From assembly GCF_937920395.1 (NCBI RefSeq), contig NZ_CALEVF010000336.1, positions 1 through 6,618 on the forward strand: 6,618 nucleotides of DNA, in the 5' to 3' direction. Shown piece after piece: positions 1 through 5,619 of the stretch. Every line of letters starts with the position of its first letter. The stretch's first letter is position 1. A program made the translations under genes and the position numbers. The notes beneath the pieces are model-generated. The model was given only the letters and a program-made list of their open reading frames with translations, was not told where the DNA came from and did not search any database. This DNA comes from an uncultured Clostridium sp. (GTDB lineage Bacteria > Bacillota > Clostridia > Clostridiales > Clostridiaceae).

Positions 1-16
1 TATGGTTTTATATTAT

Positions 17-46
17 CACAGGCATTTCATATTGGGAATGCCTGTG
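17..46 (+). terminator. Hairpin, probable terminator of an upstream gene
   Basis: A perfect 10-bp inverted repeat (CACAGGCATT at 17-26, AATGCCTGTG at 37-46) encloses a 10-nt loop. It is the most GC-rich stretch nearby. It is followed by a short A/T run rather than a clean T-tract, so terminator activity is plausible but not certain. The gene it would end lies outside the window. The AraC-like reading frame opens only a few bases later, after a TAA at 50-52. Confidence 0.5.
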
Positions 47-52
47 TAGTAA

Positions 53-253
53 CAAAATTTTAAAGTTTCTTTTAACGATTATATAAATAATCTTAGAATT
101 AAAAAGTCTAAGGAATTATTAGATAGTAAAAGATTCACAATCAACGAAATAGCAGCCATGGTGGGGTACAAAGATACAAATTACTTTATTAGCAAATTTG
201 AAAAAATAACAAGTGTGACACCAAATGAATACAAAAATTTTTATATTAAATAA
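53..253 (+). pseudogene. AraC-type DNA-binding domain, C-terminal fragment
   Basis: This open stretch of 66 codons has no start codon and ends at TAA 251-253. It reads as the last two thirds of an AraC/XylS HTH domain: a FNDYINNLRI linker helix, then the second HTH (residues 30-52, INEIAAMVGYKDTNYFISKF), then the closing motif TPNEYKNF. The first HTH and everything before it are missing. The frame is blocked by TAA at 50-52, and the other two frames upstream show no AraC similarity. It resembles the C-terminus of the downstream response regulator, including a 26-bp block (179-204 against 1765-1790) with two mismatches, so it is probably a truncated paralogue. Only 26 bp separate it from the next start codon. 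It is most likely a dead remnant. A frameshifted gene extending outside the window is less likely but not excluded. Confidence 0.7.
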
Positions 254-279
254 GAATAATGTTATGAGGGGGTACTATT

Positions 280-1836
280 TTGTATAAGGTCTTAATAGTT
301 GATGATGAACCTTTTGTTAGGGAAGGATTGAAATTAATAATTAACTGGGAGCAATATGGATTCATTATCTGTGGGGAAGCAAGCGATGGGGATGAAGCTC
401 TAAAGTTAATGAAGGAATTATCTCCAGATCTCGTTATTACTGATATTAAAATGCCTGAAATGGATGGGTTAGAATTTATTGAAATGGCAAAAGATATCTT
501 AGGATTAAATACAAAATTCATAATATTAAGTGGATATAATGAATTTAAGTTTGCTCAAAGAGCTATTAAATATAATGTAATTTATTATTTATTAAAACCT
601 ATTGAAGAGGATGAACTTATAATTATTTTAAAAAAAGTATACAATAATTTAAAGGCTAAAGAATTAGAAAATAGTTTTAGTAAAACTAAAAATAATAATA
701 TAATAAGATCTATACTTGATGGTAATTTAGAAAAATATTCGAAGGATTATTTGCAGGAGTTTTTTAATGTCGTAGATAACCAGGAAAAAAGATATGTGCA
801 AGTGGAAATCAATATTTTAAAATGGTTTGAAAACCTTGAGCAAGATGAATTTCAATCTAAGTTAGTAAAGTTAACAGAAATTATATATAAAATTATTAAT
901 GAAGAAAACATTAATTGTCTTCATAATGATGAATTTGGGAAGTATGGTATAATCTTAAGTATAGGTATTCTGAAACACTTTAATAATAATATTGATCTAT
1001 TTGTTAATAAATTATTTAATAATATAACAAAAATTTTAGAATGTAGCTGCTTAATAATTATTGGTAAGGAGATAATGGAGTTATCCAATTTAAAGGAATC
1101 ATATAAATCATGTATAGAAGTTAAACAGCTTCAACCGTTTAATCAAAATGGTATTGTTTTTTATAATAAAAAAATGCAATTAAATTATAACTTTAATGAA
1201 GAGGCTTCTGTGGAAAACCTTATGGGTGCTATAGAAAGCGGGGATAAAGATAGTATTGTAAATGTAGTTAATGAAATTTCATATAATATAAATAATAAGC
1301 AGGTTGCACCAGAAATAATTTCTGCTTATTTGATAATATTTATATCAAAAGTAATTACGTGTGTATATAAAAAATATGGTGATGTTGAAAAATTTGTAAG
1401 AAATAATAAAAACTTTAATAGACTTCAAGCAAGTAATATTGATGATATGGGTAAAGCCATAGTGTGTTTCTCAATAGATATATCAAAATATATAAAGTCA
1501 TTAGGCGATAGTAGACAAAATACATCCATGTATGAAATTGAAAAGTATATCAATAATAATTATCAATATGATATAACATTAAAAAAACTTTCAAATATAT
1601 TCTTTATTAATCCAGTATATTTAGGTCAATTGCTTAGAAAACATTTAGGTATGTATTTTAATGATTACTTAGAAACTATTAGAATTGAGCAGGCAAAAAA
1701 GTTATTAAGAAGATCAAATTTAAAACTAAGTGAAATAGCAAATAAAATAGGATATGTAAATTCGAATTACTTTATTAATAAATTTGAAAAGGTTACCCAC
1801 CTTACGCCTACTCAATATAAAAATAGTGAATATTAA
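280..1836 (+). CDS. YesN-type two-component response regulator, AraC-family output
   Basis: This is a cytoplasmic transcription factor of 518 residues, a normal length for the YesN group, in which a receiver domain is joined through a long linker to an AraC HTH pair. The receiver domain (about residues 1-122) has the acidic pair D8/D9 in VDDE, phosphoacceptor D55 in TDIKMPEMDG, S84 in LSGYNEF and K106 in LLKP, so it should be phosphorylatable. Residues about 125-415 form the variable linker. Residues about 420-515 are the AraC domain, with motifs NPVYLGQLLRK, FNDYLETIRI, LSEIANKIGYVNSNYF and LTPTQYK. The start is TTG at 280: AGGGGG (267-272) lies 7 nt upstream and the receiver domain begins at once (MYKVLIVDDE). 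Members of this family usually pair with a YesM-type membrane sensor kinase and control sugar uptake or degradation genes. No kinase is visible here. I see no convincing promoter directly upstream, so the gene may be read from an upstream operon. Confidence 0.93.
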   Translation: MYKVLIVDDEPFVREGLKLIINWEQYGFIICGEASDGDEALKLMKELSPDLVITDIKMPEMDGLEFIEMAKDILGLNTKFIILSGYNEFKFAQRAIKYNVIYYLLKPIEEDELIIILKKVYNNLKAKELENSFSKTKNNNIIRSILDGNLEKYSKDYLQEFFNVVDNQEKRYVQVEINILKWFENLEQDEFQSKLVKLTEIIYKIINEENINCLHNDEFGKYGIILSIGILKHFNNNIDLFVNKLFNNITKILECSCLIIIGKEIMELSNLKESYKSCIEVKQLQPFNQNGIVFYNKKMQLNYNFNEEASVENLMGAIESGDKDSIVNVVNEISYNINNKQVAPEIISAYLIIFISKVITCVYKKYGDVEKFVRNNKNFNRLQASNIDDMGKAIVCFSIDISKYIKSLGDSRQNTSMYEIEKYINNNYQYDITLKKLSNIFFINPVYLGQLLRKHLGMYFNDYLETIRIEQAKKLLRRSNLKLSEIANKIGYVNSNYFINKFEKVTHLTPTQYKNSEY

Positions 1837-1852
1837 TCACCTAATTATAATC

Positions 1853-1892
1853 AAATAAACTCAGTATATTTATAAATATACTGAGTTTATTT
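1853..1892. terminator. Bidirectional rho-independent terminator
   Basis: A perfect 18-bp stem (1853-1870 and 1875-1892) with a TATA loop lies between two convergent genes. The stem arms begin with AAATAAAC and end with GTTTATTT, so each strand's transcript ends its hairpin in a U-rich run. It lies 17 nt past the response regulator stop and 58 nt past the hydrolase stop, which suits shared use. The stem is AT-rich with a central ACTCAG core. Confidence 0.85.
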
Positions 1893-1950
1893 GTGATTTT
1901 GTAACAGATGATATCGGGGCGTCATGTATAAATGTAAATATTAAAATATG

Positions 1951-3696
1951 CTATTTTTCTATTGCAGCTATTTGAGAATTGATTTTCTTTATAACTTCAG
2001 GGTTGAATTTTTCTTTTCTATCATAGGTATATAAACCATTTACTTCTTGCTCTACATCATATAATTGTGTATAACAAAATGCACAAATATTAGGATTATT
2101 AAGTAGGCAGGAAGTTAGACCATCATATCTTTTAATAAATTCTTCTTGACTCTTTGGCCTGTTTCCATATCCCCATGCATTGTTATCTGTTTGGTTAGGA
2201 TTCCACCAGATTCCACCATATTCGCTTACAAAGTAGGGTTGTCCTTCATATTTTTGTCTATCTGGATGAGTAACAAAAACATCTCCGCCATTTTTCATGG
2301 ATTCATAGGATGTAGCAAATTTCTTAGTATCTTGCTCATAATCATGTACATCAAAGATATCTGTAACTACATGAAAATTGCCACTAGTGTCAATTACAGG
2401 TCTTGTAGGATCGATCGCCTTGGTAACATTATAAACAATTCTTAAAACTTCATTGTCCTGCTTTGTACCATCAGCATCCCAAGTTTCATTGAAAGGGCAC
2501 CAACCTACAATGGAAGGACTGTTATAGTCTCTTTCAAGAGATTCAAGCCATTCTGGGAGAAAAACTTCTAGTCCTTTAGAAGTGGTAATATCTAAGCCCC
2601 AGTTTGCATGTTCTCCCCAAACTAGATAACCCAATTTATCTGCCCAGTAAATATATCTTTGTTCAAAGATTTTTTCATGCATTCTAGCTCCGTTGAAACC
2701 AAGACCCATGGATAACTCAATGTCTTTTTTTAAGTCTTCATCAGTTGGTGCGGTATAAATTCCCTTTGGATAAAAACCTTGATCAAGAACTAATCTTTGG
2801 AAAACTGGTTTTCCATTTATTAAGATAACCTTACCACTTAAGGAAACTGATCTTAATCCAAAATAACTTGTAACGCTGTCAACGCAGTTATACCCACTAG
2901 ATAAACGAAATTCTAGATCATATAAATTAGGTTGCCCTGGTCCCCAAAGATGAATTTCAGAGAGGTTTATTGTTAGTCTTACAAAATTTCCTGTAATTAT
3001 AACATAACTAGTTCCTACCTTGTTAGAGTTATATAATGCAGTAGCATTAAAGGTGTAACCGCTTACCTCGCCTACGAATTTACAGTCAATGTGTACACAA
3101 CCGTTATCTGGATCAGGTATATATTTTACTGATGAAATATAACTCTGTGGTACATTCTCAAGCCATACAGTTTGCCATATCCCAGTTGTTCTTGTATAAT
3201 CACAGCCACCAGAATAAAACTGGCTACATTGTTTTCCTCTTGGTTGTAAATTAGAACGCCCATCATCTTTGGCACATAAAGAAATTATATTTACGCCAGA
3301 TGCCAGATGACCAGTGATATCGAAAGTGAAGGATGAATATCCACCAAGATGGGTTCCAGCAGAAACTCCATTTATCCAAACTTCAGTTTTGTAATCAACA
3401 GCGCCAAAGTGAAGTAGAGTTCTTTCTCCTTTCCACGAATCAGGTAATATAAATTCTCTCCTGTACCATACAGAGGCCATAAAGTCCTTGTTTTCAACAC
3501 CTGAAAGTTCACTTTCGGGGCAAAATGGGACAGTTATAAATCCATTTAGTTTATTTGATGCGAAAAGTTTTCTTTCCTTGCCACTCTCACCGGGATCAAT
3601 TTCAAATTCCCACTGGCCATTAAGATTAATCCATTCATTTCTTACAAGTTGTGGTCTTGGATATTCTGATCTTGGAATTCTAATTTCACTATTCAT
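1951..3696 (-). CDS. Glycoside hydrolase family 2 (beta-glycosidase), cytoplasmic
   Basis: This 581-residue enzyme of the GH2 clan hydrolyses a terminal beta-linked sugar with retention of configuration. The domain order is typical: an N-terminal jelly-roll sugar-binding domain (about 10-180, with motifs NLNGQWEF, VWYRREF, DYKTEVWINGVSAGTHLGGY and TGIWQTVWLE), an immunoglobulin-like domain (about 185-285, with LWGPGQPNLYDL), then a TIM barrel (about 290-578). The expected acid/base is E404 in CPFNETWD and the nucleophile is E492 in FVSEYGG, so it looks active. There is no signal peptide or membrane segment, so it probably cleaves imported oligosaccharides. I chose ATG at 3696 because AGGAG lies 7 nt upstream; an in-frame GTG at 3702 is too close to that site. 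Length and layout resemble beta-glucuronidases more than large beta-galactosidases. The usual glucuronidase N-x-K pocket motif before the C-terminal strand is not seen (EVNGLYTYDRK), so specificity is open; galactosidase, mannosidase or another activity is possible. Confidence 0.93.
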   Translation of the reverse strand: MNSEIRIPRSEYPRPQLVRNEWINLNGQWEFEIDPGESGKERKLFASNKLNGFITVPFCPESELSGVENKDFMASVWYRREFILPDSWKGERTLLHFGAVDYKTEVWINGVSAGTHLGGYSSFTFDITGHLASGVNIISLCAKDDGRSNLQPRGKQCSQFYSGGCDYTRTTGIWQTVWLENVPQSYISSVKYIPDPDNGCVHIDCKFVGEVSGYTFNATALYNSNKVGTSYVIITGNFVRLTINLSEIHLWGPGQPNLYDLEFRLSSGYNCVDSVTSYFGLRSVSLSGKVILINGKPVFQRLVLDQGFYPKGIYTAPTDEDLKKDIELSMGLGFNGARMHEKIFEQRYIYWADKLGYLVWGEHANWGLDITTSKGLEVFLPEWLESLERDYNSPSIVGWCPFNETWDADGTKQDNEVLRIVYNVTKAIDPTRPVIDTSGNFHVVTDIFDVHDYEQDTKKFATSYESMKNGGDVFVTHPDRQKYEGQPYFVSEYGGIWWNPNQTDNNAWGYGNRPKSQEEFIKRYDGLTSCLLNNPNICAFCYTQLYDVEQEVNGLYTYDRKEKFNPEVIKKINSQIAAIEK

Positions 3697-3758
3697 GTAC
3701 ACGCTCCTCTTAATATTAATTTAAAAGTTAATTTGTTAATTTATTAGTTACTTATATA

Positions 3759-3787
3759 ATTATAAAATATATAAGTATTGCTGTCAA
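3759..3787 (-). promoter_or_regulatory. Sigma-A promoter of the GH2 gene
   Basis: Reading the minus strand, a perfect TTGACA (3787-3782) is followed by a 17-nt spacer and a perfect TATAAT (3764-3759). The predicted transcript starts near 3752, giving a leader of about 55 nt before the ATG at 3696. A fully consensus promoter implies strong basal strength, so control by a repressor or by catabolite signals would be expected. Confidence 0.85.
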
Positions 3788-3797
3788 TAACGTTATT
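3786..3797. promoter_or_regulatory. Palindromic operator candidate AATAACGTTATT
   Basis: This is a 12-bp perfect palindrome whose first two bases overlap the -35 box of the hydrolase promoter. Its centre is at about -40 relative to the predicted start, a position used both by repressors that block polymerase and by class II activators. The sequence CAATAACGTTAT (3785-3796) recurs exactly at 5076-5087, upstream of the epimerase remnant. A tandem TTATTAG TTATTAG (3793-3806) runs out of its right half and may extend the site. The divergent ArsR-like protein is the obvious candidate binder, but this is inferred from position. Confidence 0.6.
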
Positions 3798-3806
3798 AGT
3801 TATTAG

Positions 3807-3829
3807 AAAATTATTTAAAAAATAATTTT
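3807..3829. repeat. A/T-only inverted repeat between divergent promoters
   Basis: Perfect 10-bp arms (AAAATTATTT at 3807-3816, AAATAATTTT at 3820-3829) flank a 3-base centre. The repeat lies 8 bp upstream of the arsR-like -35 box, where an UP element or autoregulatory site could sit. Because it is made only of A and T in an AT-rich spacer, chance is a real alternative. Confidence 0.3.
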
Positions 3830-3837
3830 AAAAACAT

Positions 3838-3866
3838 TTGACTAATTAATGTATAGGTTATACAAT
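3838..3866 (+). promoter_or_regulatory. Sigma-A promoter of the ArsR-like regulator gene
   Basis: TTGACT (3838-3843), a 17-nt spacer and TACAAT (3861-3866) form a near-consensus promoter. Transcription would begin near 3873, about 24 nt before the ATG at 3897. This excludes the in-frame upstream ATG at 3849, which lies between the two boxes. Confidence 0.75.
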
Positions 3867-3896
3867 AAAAATAAAACGGAAAATAGGGGATTTATA

Positions 3897-4817
3897 ATGA
3901 ATATAGATGTATCACTAGAAAATATGGCTTTTTTAGAAGTATTCTCTTCCACTACCAGGGTTCGTATTATTGCAATGTTAGATGAGAAAGCTATGAATAT
4001 AAAAGATATGGCAATTGAATTAGGCATTTCATCTGCAATAGTCACAAAACACATACAGAAAATGGAGGAAGTTAAAATAATAAAGTGTGAGAGTGTGCCT
4101 GGAATAAGAGGTATGCAGAAAATATGCAGCCTAAATCTAGACCAGGTTACCTTAAGGCTCAAATCAAATGCTAAATGTGAAACCTCATTGGTTCATTCCA
4201 TACCTGTAGGGCAGTATACTTCGTATAATGTTCAGCCTACTTGTGGCCTTGCTTGTAAAACAAAACTGATAGGTATTGTTGATGATCCAAGGTACTTTGC
4301 CGACCCTAATCACAACAATGCATCTTTAATTTGGTTTGGTCATGGTTGGGTAGAGTATAGAATACCAAATTATTTATTGAGTAATCAGTTGGTTAAAAAA
4401 CTAGAAATATCACTAGAAATATGTTCCGAGTTTCCGGGGTCTAAAGAAGAGTGGCCATCGGATATTACTTTTTACATCAATAATATTAAGGTTGGTATAT
4501 GGACTGCTCCTGGTAATTTCGGAAAGAAGAAAGGTGTTTTAAACCCAGAGTGGTGGAATTATGGTTCACAATATGGGCTACTTAAAACTATAATTGTGAA
4601 TAGAGAAGGGAGCTTTTTGGATGGTATAAATATATCTAGCGTAAACATTACTGAACTGAATCTAGCATTTAGTAGTGAGATTACCTTTAAAATTGCAAAC
4701 CATGATAATTCACGTAATGTTGGTGGAATAACAATCTTTGGAAAAAACTTTGGAAATTATAATCAGGATATTAATGTAACTATTAATTATGAAGATTTAA
4801 AGAGAGATGTGAGATAA
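3897..4817 (+). CDS. ArsR-like winged-helix regulator with C-terminal beta-rich domain
   Basis: This is a 306-residue cytoplasmic transcription regulator. Residues about 8-85 form an ArsR-type winged helix: LEVFSSTTRVRIIAML opens it, the HTH is at about 33-58 (MNIKDMAIELGISSAIVTKH), and a wing follows (GIRGMQKICSLN). ArsR proteins are usually about 100 residues. The extra 200 residues (about 100-296) look like a single beta-rich domain with conserved-looking aromatic and glycine motifs: SIPVGQYTSY, DDPRYFADP, EEWPSDITFYIN, WTAPGNFG, LNPEWW, QYGLLK and FGKNFGNYNQDI. I recall similar long ArsR-like proteins beside glycosidase genes in Firmicutes, and infer that this half senses a sugar. The wing-linked cysteines (C116, C120) could bind metal, but no full ArsR metal site is evident. 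ATG 3897 has AGGGGA (3885-3890) 6 nt upstream. The gene is divergent from the GH2 gene and shares its control region, so it probably regulates that gene and itself. Confidence 0.85.
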   Translation: MNIDVSLENMAFLEVFSSTTRVRIIAMLDEKAMNIKDMAIELGISSAIVTKHIQKMEEVKIIKCESVPGIRGMQKICSLNLDQVTLRLKSNAKCETSLVHSIPVGQYTSYNVQPTCGLACKTKLIGIVDDPRYFADPNHNNASLIWFGHGWVEYRIPNYLLSNQLVKKLEISLEICSEFPGSKEEWPSDITFYINNIKVGIWTAPGNFGKKKGVLNPEWWNYGSQYGLLKTIIVNREGSFLDGINISSVNITELNLAFSSEITFKIANHDNSRNVGGITIFGKNFGNYNQDINVTINYEDLKRDVR

Positions 4818-4874
4818 AAACTATGACAATAATGAAGCAAAAATGCAAGAGATATATTGGGACTAGAATTAAGT

Positions 4875-4916
4875 AAAAACTAATAAATATTTAACTATCA
4901 TTATTCATTAGTTTTT
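4875..4916 (+). terminator. Probable terminator of the ArsR-like gene
   Basis: Arms AAAAACTAATAAATA (4875-4889) and TATTCATTAGTTTTT (4902-4916) pair over 15 bp with one A-C mismatch and a 12-nt loop, ending in a run of five T. It begins 57 nt after the stop codon. The stem is weak because it is almost all A/T. Confidence 0.6.
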
Positions 4917-5005
4917 CAATGAAATTTTTAATCTGTAAAGTTACATAATGATTATTGAAAAGCTTTATAAAACCTTATAAATATATGCTTAGAAATAATT
5001 ATATA

Positions 5006-5039
5006 AATTGTAGTATATAAGAATTTATATACTACAATT
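5006..5039. repeat. Perfect 15-bp hairpin in intergenic DNA
   Basis: AATTGTAGTATATAA (5006-5020) and TTATATACTACAATT (5025-5039) are perfect complements around a GAAT loop. No T-run follows on the plus strand, so it is a poor terminator there. It lies about 50 bp upstream of the epimerase-remnant promoter region. It could be an operator, an mRNA-end structure or a mobile-element scar. Together with the terminator at 4875-4916 and the promoter candidate near 5087, it accounts for all structure I see in the 319-bp gap from 4818 to 5136. Confidence 0.5.
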
Positions 5040-5075
5040 GTGTAAACGATGATTTGAAATATAGTTATAACGCAA

Positions 5076-5097
5076 CAATAACGTTATATAATATACT
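5076..5097 (+). promoter_or_regulatory. Second operator copy over the -10 region of the epimerase remnant
   Basis: CAATAACGTTAT (5076-5087) repeats exactly the 12-mer found in the hydrolase/ArsR control region and contains the 10-bp palindrome ATAACGTTAT (5078-5087). It abuts TATAAT (5087-5092), and an overlapping TATACT (5092-5097) is a second -10 candidate. No good -35 box is seen 16-18 bp upstream. A further half-site, ATAACG, lies at 5067-5072. Protein bound here would sit between the -35 and -10 positions, which favours repression. Confidence 0.5.
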
Positions 5098-5136
5098 TTA
5101 GTGGGACTGATATACCTTTAAATAGGAGATGTTTAT

Positions 5137-5343
5137 ATGCTACGTTTATCGTAAGAAGTTAAAAAGAATTAGATGAGCGTATTTTCCCATTTTGGAGTAA
5201 TTTAGCCGATTACAAAAATGGTGGATTTTATGGATATGTAGACTATTAATATGCAATCTTACGGTAATGATATTGAAGGCACTTGGTTAAATGATGGAGC
5301 TGCAGAAGTATTAGAAGATAAGGATTTAATTAATAGAACTTAA
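5137..5343 (+). pseudogene. AGE-family 2-epimerase (cellobiose/mannobiose 2-epimerase-like), degraded
   Basis: The start is intact: AGGAGA (5124-5129) precedes ATG 5137. The frame reads MLRLS, then TAA at 5152 where a Glu codon is expected, then EVKK. Loss of one A in the run at 5161-5165 shifts the frame, after which KELDERIFPFWSNL and NGGFYGYVDY follow (5163-5246), the classic N-terminus of this family. The frame then shifts at about 5241-5250 straight to NMQSYGNDIEGTWLNDGAAE and DKDLINRT (from about 5248), which in intact enzymes lies some 200 residues later. Roughly 600 bp are therefore deleted. TAA follows at 5341, and a last possible stretch (SDLLIEKT, 5352-5375) is in another frame. 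The usual catalytic His of the YGHDIE motif is Asn here. Intact relatives convert the reducing-end glucose or mannose of cellobiose or mannobiose to its 2-epimer, often in beta-mannan use. This copy cannot be functional. Confidence 0.85.
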
Positions 5344-5402
5344 AAGATATAAGTGACTTATTAATAGAAAAAACATAGAATCACAAGAATATAACGGAAA
5401 TT

Positions 5403-5449
5403 ATAAACTATCTAGTATCCTGTTTTAACTAGGAAACTAGATAGTTTAT
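5403..5449 (+). terminator. Terminator after the epimerase remnant
   Basis: ATAAACTATCTAGT (5403-5416) pairs perfectly with ACTAGATAGTTTAT (5436-5449). Inside, TCCT and AGGA (5418-5421, 5431-5434) pair after a single A-A mismatch, leaving a 9-nt loop. The outer 3' arm is T-rich. It is placed as expected for the terminator of the former epimerase gene and outlived the gene's decay. The rest of 5344-5619 shows only AT-rich spacer and the hairpin at 5545-5574. Confidence 0.65.
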
Positions 5450-5544
5450 TATAAATTTTAAATTAGCTTCTTCTTATTTAAGAAAAAGAAATACAATTAA
5501 AATCAAGGGTAAAACCTTAATTAATATATGAATAAACAGGTATG

Positions 5545-5574
5545 ATGCCCTATTCTTTTAAATGGATAGGGCAT
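5545..5574 (+). terminator. GC-containing hairpin in the leader of the CBM gene
   Basis: ATGCCCTAT (5545-5553) and ATAGGGCAT (5566-5574) are complementary; a T-G wobble and a C-G pair extend the stem to 11 bp around an 8-nt loop. TGTATTATTTT follows, so it looks like a terminator. It ends 45 nt before the next start codon. It may end readthrough from upstream or attenuate the downstream gene. An in-frame ATG at 5542 lies at its edge, lacks a ribosome binding site and is rejected as a start. Confidence 0.45.
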
Positions 5575-5619
5575 TGTATTATTTTGAAAGAGTCAGATAA
5601 CATTAAGAGGGGGAAAACT

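Noticed and set aside
2146..2445. Plus-strand open frames inside the GH2 gene (2146-2445, 3488-3724)
   Set aside because: They are antisense shadows of a well-supported coding region and show no recognisable protein features.
3697..3702. GTG at 3702 as the start of the GH2 gene
   Set aside because: The AGGAG site is only 1 nt away from this GTG but 7 nt from the ATG at 3696.
3849..3896. Upstream in-frame ATG as the start of the ArsR-like gene
   Set aside because: It lies between the -35 and -10 boxes of the gene's own promoter and lacks a ribosome binding site, whereas ATG 3897 has AGGGGA at good spacing.
4823..4876. 17-codon open frame after the ArsR-like gene
   Set aside because: It has no Shine-Dalgarno site and overlaps the terminator hairpin, so it is consistent with chance.
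5542..5619. ATG at 5542 as the start of the CBM protein
   Set aside because: The extension would be coded by the terminator-like hairpin and has no ribosome binding site, while ATG 5620 has a strong one.
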